From positions 62,001 through 126,000 of the forward strand of contig NZ_JFZG01000006.1 in assembly GCF_000607165.1 (NCBI RefSeq): a stretch of 64,000 nt of DNA, given 5' to 3'. The position numbers and the translations under genes are program-made. The notes beneath the pieces were generated by a model. It saw only the letters and a list, made by a program, of their open reading frames with translations, searched no databases and was not told the origin of the DNA. Origin of the DNA: Ralstonia pickettii. GTDB taxonomy: Bacteria > Pseudomonadota > Gammaproteobacteria > Burkholderiales > Burkholderiaceae. Positions 57,017 through 64,000 of the stretch are shown here, in pieces (positions within the stretch are counted from its first letter, which is position 1; the number at the start of each line of letters is the position of its first letter).

Positions 57017-58137
57017 TTCACCCCCGCGGGTTTCTGGCGCGTGCGCAGTTGGGCGAACGACAGGCGCGTGTCGAAGGCATCGCGCAGTGCGTCGCCCATG
57101 AAGGTCAGCAGCACGAGGGTCAGCACGAGCACCACGAAAGTCGACAGCGAGATCCACCACGCATCCAGGTTGGCCTTGCCCTGCGCGAGGAGTTCACCAA
57201 GGCTCGGTGTGGATGGCGGTACGCCAAGGCCCAGGAAATCCAGGCTGGTAAGCGCAAGAATGGCCGCGCTCATGCGGAACGGCAGGAAGGTGATCACAGG
57301 CGTCAGGCTGTTGGGCATGATGTGGCGCCACATGATCTGCCAACTGGACAGGCCCATCGCGCGCGCGGCCTTCACATAGTCGAGCGAGCGGTTGCGGTAA
57401 AACTCGGCGCGAACGTAATCCGACAGGCTCATCCACCCGAACAGCGACAGCAGGATGATGAGCAGCCCGAGGCTGGGGGTAAAGATCGACGCGAAGATGA
57501 TCAGCAAGTACAGCTCAGGCATCGAACTCCAGATTTCGATCAGCCGCTGCGACACCATGTCGAAGCGCCCGCCGAAGAAGCCCATCAGCGCGCCAGTCAG
57601 CGTGCCGACCAGCACGCCCAGCACCGTGAGCGCCAGCCCGAACAGCACCGAGACGCGGAAGCCGTACAGCAGCCGCGCGAACACATCGCGGCCACGGTCA
57701 TCGGTGCCGAGCCAATTCTCGGCCGAGGGCGGCGCCGGGTTGGGCTCCTTCGAAAAGTAGTTCAGCGTCTCGTACGAATACGGATTGGGCGGGTAAATCG
57801 CAAAGCTTCCCGGCTCCTTGAACTTGTCTCGGATGAACGGATCGAGGTAATCCGTCGGTGTTGGAAAATCCCCGCCGAAGGTCGTCTCAGGGTATGCCTT
57901 CACGATCGGGAAATACCAGTTGCCGTGATACTTGACCACCAGCGGCCGGTCATTGGAGATGCATTCAGCGCCCAGACTGAGCACGAACAGCACCACGAAG
58001 ATGAGCAGGCTCCAATAGCCAAGCCGATGCTGCTTGAAGCGGCGCCACGCACGCTTGAGGGGCGACGGCGAGTGTCGCACCGGATGCGGCGCTGCCGTAT
58101 TGGATGGATGCGTGGAAGTGCGCGAATACTGGGTCAT
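57013..58137 (-). CDS. yejE: YejE-like ABC permease
   Basis: This 374-residue inner-membrane permease has a cytoplasmic N-terminal extension of about 45 residues and one transmembrane segment. A long periplasmic loop follows (ISNDRPLVVKYHGNWYFPIVKAYPETTFGGDFPTPTDY is the characteristic YejE segment, shown in part). A LGTDDRGRDVFARLLYGFR motif and five more segments with the EAA loop (YVKAARAMGLSSWQIMWRHI) complete it. The start ATG is at 58137. Its stop overlaps yejF. Role: inner-membrane channel for oligopeptides with YejB. Confidence 0.95.
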   Translation of the reverse strand: MTQYSRTSTHPSNTAAPHPVRHSPSPLKRAWRRFKQHRLGYWSLLIFVVLFVLSLGAECISNDRPLVVKYHGNWYFPIVKAYPETTFGGDFPTPTDYLDPFIRDKFKEPGSFAIYPPNPYSYETLNYFSKEPNPAPPSAENWLGTDDRGRDVFARLLYGFRVSVLFGLALTVLGVLVGTLTGALMGFFGGRFDMVSQRLIEIWSSMPELYLLIIFASIFTPSLGLLIILLSLFGWMSLSDYVRAEFYRNRSLDYVKAARAMGLSSWQIMWRHIMPNSLTPVITFLPFRMSAAILALTSLDFLGLGVPPSTPSLGELLAQGKANLDAWWISLSTFVVLVLTLVLLTFMGDALRDAFDTRLSFAQLRTRQKPAGVK

Positions 58138-58151
58138 GGTTGCCGGCCCGC

Positions 58152-59204
58152 CTATCGCCCAACCGAGCCGAAATGGATACGCGGATCGACCAGCACGTAG
58201 CACACGTCGGAAATCAACCGTGCAGCCAGCCCAATCAGCGTGAACAGGTACAGCGTGCCGAGCACGACCGGATAATCGCGCCGCATCACCGCCTCATACG
58301 ACAGCAGGCCCATTCCATCGAGCGAGAACAGTTGCTCGATCAGCAGCGACCCCGTGAAAAATGCTCCAATGAAAGCCGACGGGAAGCCCGTCACGAGCGG
58401 CAGCAGCGCGTTGCGGAAGATGTGCTTCCACAGCACGCGCCGCTCCGACAGTCCCTTGCTACGCGCCGTCAGCACGTACTGCTTGCGGATTTCCTCTAGG
58501 AACGCGTTCTTCGTCAGCATGGTGATGACGGCAAAGCTTCCCACCACCGACGCCATGACGGGCAGCGTGATGTGCCAAAGGTAATCCGTGATCTTGCCGA
58601 GCAGGCTGAGCTGATCCCAGTTGTCGGATGTGATGCCCCGGATAGGGAACCACTGGAAGAACGTGCCGCCGCCAAACAGCACAAGCAGCAACACCCCGAG
58701 CACGAACCCCGGGATGGCGTAACCGACCAACACGATGATGCTTGTCACCAGATCAAACCGGCTGCCCGCCCGCACGGCCTTCGCAATGCCGAGCGGTACC
58801 GCTATCAGATACGTGAGAAAGAACGTCCATAACCCAATCGAAATCGATACCGGCAATTTCGACTTGATCAGGTCCCACACACTGCGGTGCTGGAAATAGC
58901 TCTCTCCCAGGTCGAAGCGCGCAAAACGGCCGAGCATCAGGAAATAGCGCTCGACGGGGCTCTTGTCGAAACCATACAGCGCGCGGATTTCCTTGATCTT
59001 CTCGGGATCGACGCCGCGGCGGCCTCGATAGTCAAACGCGCCGCCACCACTGGCCTCGCCGCCGGCGCCGCGCCCTTTCATCTCCATCATCATCTGTTCG
59101 ACCGGGCCACCGGGCACGAACTGGATCACGACAAACGTGAGCGTGATCACGCCGATCAGCGTCGGGATCAGAAGCAGCAACCGTTTGATCAGGTACGCGA
59201 ACAT
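58152..59204 (-). CDS. yejB: YejB-like ABC permease
   Basis: This 350-residue permease begins MFAYLIKRLLLLIPTLIGVITLTFVVIQFVPGGPVEQ, the usual start of DppB/YejB proteins. It has a YejB-type loop with KIKEIRALYGFDKSPVERY, a GESYFQHRSVWDLI segment and the EAA loop (ILTARSKGLSERRVLWKHIFRNALLPL in the family). The ATG at 59204 lies 16 bases after the yejA stop; yejE begins 14 bases after the yejB stop. It forms the transmembrane channel with YejE. Confidence 0.95.
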   Translation of the reverse strand: MFAYLIKRLLLLIPTLIGVITLTFVVIQFVPGGPVEQMMMEMKGRGAGGEASGGGAFDYRGRRGVDPEKIKEIRALYGFDKSPVERYFLMLGRFARFDLGESYFQHRSVWDLIKSKLPVSISIGLWTFFLTYLIAVPLGIAKAVRAGSRFDLVTSIIVLVGYAIPGFVLGVLLLVLFGGGTFFQWFPIRGITSDNWDQLSLLGKITDYLWHITLPVMASVVGSFAVITMLTKNAFLEEIRKQYVLTARSKGLSERRVLWKHIFRNALLPLVTGFPSAFIGAFFTGSLLIEQLFSLDGMGLLSYEAVMRRDYPVVLGTLYLFTLIGLAARLISDVCYVLVDPRIHFGSVGR

Positions 59205-59220
59205 GGTGTCACCGATGCGG

Positions 59221-61107
59221 TCATTTGGCAGCCGATTGGGCGGATTCCGGTGTCCGCCACCAGGCCGTCAGCACCCAGGCCTCGGCCGAGTAGTAATACG
59301 GCAGACGATCCGGGTACATCAGGTTCTTGTTGTAGGCCACGCGGTGCGAAGCCGAATACCAGTGCGGAATCACATAGCAGCCTTGCATCAATACGCGGTC
59401 GAGCGCGCGCGAAGCGATGATCAACTCGTCGCGGCTGTCAGCGCGCAGCACATCGTCGATCAGTGCGTCGACGGCGGGCGATTTCAGGCCGATCACGTTG
59501 TCCGAGCCAGCCTCGTCAGCCGCAGCCGAGCCGAAGCGGTCCTTCAGCTCATTGCCGGGGCTTTGCGAATCGGGAAAGCGCAGCGAGATCATGTCGAAAT
59601 CGAACTCTTCCAACCGCTTCTGGTAAAGCGCGAAATCGGTCATGCGCTGGTTGACCTGGATGCCGAGCTTCTCAAGGTTGCGCGCATACGCCGCCATGAC
59701 GCGGCTCATGGCGCCGCCGTCGTCGAGCATCTCGAAGACGAACGGTTCGCCCTTGCTGTTGCGCAGCGCGCCGTCAGCGTACGTCCAACCGGCCTGGGCC
59801 AATAGGCGACGCGCCTGCCGCAGGTTGTCACGCAGTGAGCTGGGAGGGTCAGTCGAAGGCGGCGCGGACAGCACGCCAAACACCTCCGGATCGAGCTTGC
59901 TGCGCAGCGGCTCCAGCAACGCCAGCTCGCCCTTGCCGGGCATGCCCGTGAGCGAATCCGACGCGGCCAGTTCGCTATTGGCGAAGTAGCTGTCGAGCCG
60001 GCGGTAGGCGCCATAGAAGAGTTGGCGATTGAGCCATTCGAAATCAAGCGCCAGCGCCAGCGCCTTGCGCACCCGAAGATCCTGGAACAGCGGCCGCCGC
60101 AGGTTCATCACAAAGCCCTGCATGCCCGCGCCGTTGCGATGCGGGAATTCGCTCTTGATCAGCTCGCCGCTGCGGAACTTCACGCCGACGTAACTCTTGG
60201 CCCAGTTCTTGGCGCGGTACTCAACCATGGCGTCGTACTCGCCGGCCTTGAAGGCTTCCAGGCGGGCGGTTTCATCCTTGTAGAGCTTGTACTGGATGCG
60301 CTCGAAATTGAACGAACCACGACGCACGTTCAGGTCACGGCCCCAATAGTCGGGATTGCGCCGAAAGGTAATGCCGCGCGATGGATCGAAACGCTCGATC
60401 ACATACGGGCCGCTGGCAACCGGGTCCTGGAAGGTCAGTTTGTCGAACGCGACATCCTTTCCGCCGTCCGGGTCATCGGGCTTGCCGCTGCCCTTGCCCC
60501 ACTTTGGCGAGAACACCGGCAGCCCACCGACGATGAGCGGCAGCTCCTTGTTCTTGCGCTTGAACTCGTAGCGGATGGTGCTCGCGTCCACCACCGTCAC
60601 CTTGGCCACATCCGCTGTCATGCTGCGGTAGGCGGGGCTCGCGCCCTTGCCCATCAGCATGTCGTAGGAGTACTTAACGTCCGACGCGCGTACGTGATCG
60701 CCGTTGGAGAATCGCGCGCGGGAGTTGATGTGGAACGTAACCGAAAGCTCGTCGGGGGCGACCGTCACATCGTCCGCAAGCAGCCCATAGCCGCTGGCGG
60801 TTTCGTCCCAGCTCGTAATGAGCAGGCTCTCGAAGACAAGCTGATTCAGCCCCGGCGCCGACGTGCCCTTGATCGTGAACGGATTGAACTTGTCGAAGCT
60901 TGTGCGCCGGTCGGGGTTGCCGAGCAGCAGCATGCCTCCGATGGGCGCCTTGGGGTTCAGATAGCCGAAGTTGGAGAAACCGGCCGGATATTTGAGGTCG
61001 CCATATTCGGCGTAGCCATGGGCCGCCCAGGCGGGTGTCGCGCAGATCGCCGCCAGCAGGCTGACCAGCGCTATGGCTCGCTTGTGTGTCGCAACGCGCA
61101 CGCTCAT
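59221..61107 (-). CDS. yejA: YejA-like peptide-binding protein
   Basis: The 628-residue periplasmic protein has a Sec signal peptide to about residue 29 (CATPAWA) and a family 5 solute-binding fold. Characteristic stretches are AEYGDLKYPAGFSNFGYLNPKAPIGG, the FNPFTIKG segment, ITFRRNPDYWGRD, and a C-terminal TAWWRTPES. YejA binds peptides, and in enteric bacteria the system takes up microcin C. The ATG at 61107 was chosen; a TTG at 61125 is possible. It is the first gene of yejABEF and is divergent from fabI. Confidence 0.94.
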   Translation of the reverse strand: MSVRVATHKRAIALVSLLAAICATPAWAAHGYAEYGDLKYPAGFSNFGYLNPKAPIGGMLLLGNPDRRTSFDKFNPFTIKGTSAPGLNQLVFESLLITSWDETASGYGLLADDVTVAPDELSVTFHINSRARFSNGDHVRASDVKYSYDMLMGKGASPAYRSMTADVAKVTVVDASTIRYEFKRKNKELPLIVGGLPVFSPKWGKGSGKPDDPDGGKDVAFDKLTFQDPVASGPYVIERFDPSRGITFRRNPDYWGRDLNVRRGSFNFERIQYKLYKDETARLEAFKAGEYDAMVEYRAKNWAKSYVGVKFRSGELIKSEFPHRNGAGMQGFVMNLRRPLFQDLRVRKALALALDFEWLNRQLFYGAYRRLDSYFANSELAASDSLTGMPGKGELALLEPLRSKLDPEVFGVLSAPPSTDPPSSLRDNLRQARRLLAQAGWTYADGALRNSKGEPFVFEMLDDGGAMSRVMAAYARNLEKLGIQVNQRMTDFALYQKRLEEFDFDMISLRFPDSQSPGNELKDRFGSAAADEAGSDNVIGLKSPAVDALIDDVLRADSRDELIIASRALDRVLMQGCYVIPHWYSASHRVAYNKNLMYPDRLPYYYSAEAWVLTAWWRTPESAQSAAK

Positions 61108-61298
61108 TGCGCCCCTTGCCCCCAATATCCTTGCATGCGTTGATCCGATTGATCGCTGTCTGAAAAACTGTTTTGGACGATTCTAACGCCCTCACACCGC
61201 AATCCCACCAATTCCGGCCCGGGGATCGTCCCGCATTGACAAGGCTGGCAGGGGTTGTGCGGCACTGCGCAAATGCGGAGCCGCCCCTCGCTTTCCGG

Positions 61299-61304
61299 TA
61301 TGAT
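61299..61304 (+). promoter_or_regulatory. Possible -10 element of fabI
   Basis: TATGAT lies about 110 bases upstream of the fabI start in the divergent yejA-fabI region. The -35 match is poor, so this is tentative. Confidence 0.3.
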
Positions 61305-61416
61305 CGCGCCCACCTAATTGCCTCGCGCCCCGGATACCGCCGCTGCGTCACCGCAGTGACGAGTGACCACGGCAACATACGGGCGCGACGTTGCCCCACA
61401 TTTGTACGGAGAAACC

Positions 61417-62211
61417 ATGGGATTCCTCGCTGGCAAGCGCATTCTGATTACCGGCCTTCTGTCCAACCGCTCGATCGCCTACGGCATCGCCAGCGCGTGC
61501 AAGCGCGAAGGCGCGGAACTGGCCTTCACCTACGTCGGCGAACGCTTTAAAGACCGCATTACTGAATTCGCCACCGAGTTCGACAGCAAGCTGGTGTTTG
61601 ATTGCGACGTCGGCAGCGATGAGCAGATCGCCAAGGTCTTCGAAGATCTCGGCCAGCACTGGGACCACTTCGACGGCCTCGTGCACTCGATCGGCTTTGC
61701 GCCGCGCGAAGCGATTGCCGGCAACTTCATGGACGGCCTGTCGCGCGAATCATTCCGCATCGCGCACGACATCTCGGCGTATAGCTTCCCCGCGCTGGCG
61801 AAGGCCGCGCTGCCGATGCTCTCGCCCAATGCTTCGCTCCTCGCCCTGACCTACCTGGGTGCTGAGCGCGTGGTCCCAAACTACAACACGATGGGCCTGG
61901 CCAAGGCGTCGCTCGAAGCGAGCGTGCGTTACCTGGCCAGCGCTCTGGGTCCGAAGGGCATCCGCGCCAACGGCATCTCGGCGGGTCCGATCAAGACGCT
62001 TGCTGCATCCGGCATCAAGGATTTCGGCAAGCTGCTCAAATACATGGAAGACGTGGCACCACTGCGCCGTAACGTCACCATCGAGGAGGTTGGCAACGTG
62101 GCGGCGTTCCTGCTGTCGGATCTGGCCAGCGGTATGACTGGCGAGATCACGTACGTGGACTGTGGCTTCAACGTGACCGCCGGTGTGCCGGACGTCGTCG
62201 GCCAAGGCTGA
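61417..62211 (+). CDS. fabI: Enoyl-[acyl-carrier-protein] reductase (NADH)
   Basis: FabI reduces the enoyl-ACP double bond in each fatty-acid elongation cycle. The 264-residue SDR protein begins [24 protein letters not shown]. It has catalytic Tyr156 and Lys163 in [15 protein letters not shown], plus Tyr146, numbered as in E. coli FabI. Gly93 (SIGFAP), where triclosan-resistance changes occur, is wild-type, which predicts normal triclosan binding. The ATG at 61417 has GGAG upstream. It is monocistronic with a strong terminator. Confidence 0.97.
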   Translation: MGFLAGKRILITGLLSNRSIAYGIASACKREGAELAFTYVGERFKDRITEFATEFDSKLVFDCDVGSDEQIAKVFEDLGQHWDHFDGLVHSIGFAPREAIAGNFMDGLSRESFRIAHDISAYSFPALAKAALPMLSPNASLLALTYLGAERVVPNYNTMGLAKASLEASVRYLASALGPKGIRANGISAGPIKTLAASGIKDFGKLLKYMEDVAPLRRNVTIEEVGNVAAFLLSDLASGMTGEITYVDCGFNVTAGVPDVVGQG

Positions 62212-62277
62212 TGCGTTAATGCACTAACGCATGCGCGCGCCATCTTAGGAAGGCGCACGCGTGCGGAGCAGACAAAG

Positions 62278-62313
62278 AAAAAGCCCGCATGGCGCAAACC
62301 ATGCGGGCTTTTT
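62278..62313 (+). terminator. Terminator of fabI
   Basis: A 15-base stem (AAAAAGCCCGCATGG pairing with CCATGCGGGCTTTTT, loop CGCAAA) lies about 70 bases after the fabI stop. The A-run on the left also allows action on minus-strand transcripts leaving tRNA-Ser. Confidence 0.92.
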
Positions 62314-62395
62314 GACGTGCAGTGCAATGCGAGCCGTCACGTCAGCTCAACTCGCATCCGCCTGTTGTGTGCACTTCCCGCGAGAAGCGCCAAAC

Positions 62396-62489
62396 TGGCG
62401 GAGACGGAGGGATTCGAACCCTCGATCCAGGTTTTGGCCCGGATGCTCCCTTAGCAGGGGAGTGCCTTCGACCTCTCGGCCACGTCTCC
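62396..62489 (-). tRNA. tRNA-Ser (GCT)
   Basis: On the minus strand the sequence starts GGAGACGTGGCCGAGAGGTC. It has anticodon loop CTGCTAA (GCT, for AGC/AGU), a long variable arm typical of serine tRNAs, T arm GGTTCGAATCC and encoded CCA. It lies downstream of lysC on the same strand. Confidence 0.97.
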
Positions 62490-62639
62490 CAAACTTGCGT
62501 CGCACGAAGGAGCCCGTGCAACGAAGCGCGTATTCTAGCCACTTCACCCCACCCGGTCAACGACAACTGCATGACACGCGGTGAGAATCTGTGGCCCACT
62601 GGGGTCGCCACCCCGGCCATCCGGTGCCAGCTCAGCCGA

Positions 62640-63890
62640 TTACGCCTGATCCAGCTCGAACGCCTTGTGGAGCGCGCGCACGGCCAGCTCCATGTACTTC
62701 TCATCGATCAGCACCGAGATCTTGATTTCCGAGGTGGAGATCATCTGGATGTTGATGCCCTCTTCCGACAGCGTGCGGAACATCTTGCTGGCGATACCCA
62801 CGTGCGAGCGCATGCCCACACCCACCACCGAAACCTTCGATACCTTCGGGTCGCCCGACACGCTGGCCGCACCAATATGCGCCTTCACGCTGTCGTTCAG
62901 GATCGCCAGGGCGCGCTGGTATTCGCCACGCGGCACGGTAAAGGTAAAGTCCGTCTTACCTTCCACCGACTGGTTCTGGATGATCATGTCGACGTCGATA
63001 TTGGCATCGGCGACCGGGCCCAGGATCTGATAAGCGATGCCAGGCTTGTCCGGCACACCGATCACGGTGATCTTGGCTTCGTCGCGGGCAAAGGCGATGC
63101 CGGAAATGGCGGCGGCTTCCATGTTCGAATCTTCCTCAAAAGTAATCAGCGTGCCCGAGTTCATCTCGACGTCGAGCGGCATCAGCGGGTCGGTCAGCGA
63201 CGACAGCACGCGGGTCTTCACGCGGTACTTGCCGGCAAACTCCACCGAGCGAATCTGCAGCACCTTGGACCCAAGGCTGGCCATTTCCAGCATCTCTTCG
63301 AAGGTGATCTTGTCCAGGCGACGGGCGTCGTCCACCACGCGCGGGTCGGTCGTGTACACGCCGTCGACGTCGGTGTAGATCAGGCATTCGTCGGCTTCGA
63401 GCGCCGCGGCAACCGCCACGGCCGAGGTATCCGAACCACCACGGCCCAGCGTGGTGATGTGGCCTTCGCCGTCGATACCCTGGAAGCCGGTAATGACGAC
63501 CACGCGACCGGCGTCCAAATCAGCGCGCACGCGCTCATCGTCGATCGACTGGATGCGTGCCTTGGTGTAGGCCGAATCGGTCTTCACCGGCACTTGCCAG
63601 CCCGTGTAGCTGCGGGCATCGATGCCTTCGGCGTGCAGCGCGATGGCCAACAGACCCACGCTCACCTGCTCGCCGGTCGAGGCAATCATGTCGAGTTCAC
63701 GCGGGTCGGGTTGGGCCGAAATCTCTTTGGCCATGCCCAGCAGGCGATTGGTTTCGCCAGACATGGCCGACGGAACGACCACGATCTGGTGACCTGCACG
63801 GTGCCACTTGGCAACGCGCTTGGCGACATTCTTGATGCGTTCAACCGAACCCATCGAGGTGCCACCGTATTTGTGAACGATGAGAGCCAT
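62640..63890 (-). CDS. lysC: Aspartate kinase
   Basis: LysC phosphorylates aspartate at the entry to lysine, threonine, methionine and diaminopimelate synthesis. The 416-residue protein begins [19 protein letters not shown] (KYGGTS at 7-12) and has [29 protein letters not shown] (substrate site) and [17 protein letters not shown]. Two C-terminal ACT domains ([17 protein letters not shown] and [15 protein letters not shown]) usually bind lysine/threonine for feedback inhibition. The ATG at 63890 fits the family N-terminus. Sequence further upstream to 64000 shows no recognisable gene. Confidence 0.97.
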   Translation of the reverse strand: MALIVHKYGGTSMGSVERIKNVAKRVAKWHRAGHQIVVVPSAMSGETNRLLGMAKEISAQPDPRELDMIASTGEQVSVGLLAIALHAEGIDARSYTGWQVPVKTDSAYTKARIQSIDDERVRADLDAGRVVVITGFQGIDGEGHITTLGRGGSDTSAVAVAAALEADECLIYTDVDGVYTTDPRVVDDARRLDKITFEEMLEMASLGSKVLQIRSVEFAGKYRVKTRVLSSLTDPLMPLDVEMNSGTLITFEEDSNMEAAAISGIAFARDEAKITVIGVPDKPGIAYQILGPVADANIDVDMIIQNQSVEGKTDFTFTVPRGEYQRALAILNDSVKAHIGAASVSGDPKVSKVSVVGVGMRSHVGIASKMFRTLSEEGINIQMISTSEIKISVLIDEKYMELAVRALHKAFELDQA

Positions 63891-64000
63891 CTTGGAAAGA
63901 TCTGGAGGAGGCGGAGCGGTGCAAAAGCCTTTGAAAATACAGCAATTTGCATCGATCGGCAAGCAATCCGCCAGTGACGATGTGTGTCAGGAGGCACTCC

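Noticed and set aside
63891-64000. Possible 3' end of tilS upstream of lysC
   Set aside because: TilS often lies near lysC in this group, but no frame here has recognisable TilS sequence.

Overview
The window is a chromosomal segment of a GC-rich betaproteobacterium. Gene order and protein sequences fit Burkholderiaceae, most likely Ralstonia (R. pickettii/R. mannitolilytica type or the R. solanacearum complex). The diagnostic blocks are ndk-rlmN-pilF-rodZ-ispG-hisS-yfgM-bamB-der-hfq-hflX-hflK-hflC, surE-pcm-nlpD-rpoS, and dnaX-ybaB-recR beside the 4.5S RNA gene. The genus call is inference from gene order and protein memory, not from a search. I found no insertion sequence, prophage, CRISPR array or plasmid function.

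Region by region. Positions 1-13274 (minus strand) hold a long housekeeping block: FtsH modulators HflC/HflK, GTPases HflX and Der, RNA chaperone Hfq, outer-membrane assembly BamB and a YfgM-like protein, HisS, IspG, RodZ, PilF, RlmN and Ndk. Positions 13275-20550 carry a Bax-inhibitor-1 protein, RlmD, a DNase-I-fold hydrolase and the stationary-phase/repair set rpoS-nlpD-pcm-surE. Positions 20761-23644 are an electrophile-response patch: quinone oxidoreductase, old-yellow-enzyme reductase and a NemR-like TetR repressor with two matching palindromes. Positions 23736-30235 are accessory metabolism: an ABC importer (permease, ATPase, binding protein), a CaiB-type CoA transferase, a LysR regulator and a divergent OprB-type porin. 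Positions 30253-40470 are DNA and RNA maintenance: recR, an ABM-domain protein, ybaB, dnaX, the 4.5S RNA, and an AddAB-like helicase-nuclease pair. trxA and rho follow.

Positions 42733-45936 are the least ordinary part. A VpsR-type sigma-54 activator is cut by one in-frame amber codon immediately followed by ATG. Next come about 1.2 kb with hairpins and one unrecognised ORF, then a LuxR-type regulator whose receiver domain lacks the phospho-acceptor aspartate.

Positions 46000-51209 encode MtfA with a translationally coupled exported protein, ribosomal protein L31 type B, a GT-C glycosyltransferase and a MATE pump. A tRNA Ala-Glu-Asp cluster and gltX follow, then a patatin-like lipoprotein, an NlpC/P60 hydrolase with a near-consensus promoter, a complete yejABEF-type peptide importer, fabI, tRNA-Ser(GCT) and lysC. 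Strong bidirectional or unidirectional terminators separate most units.
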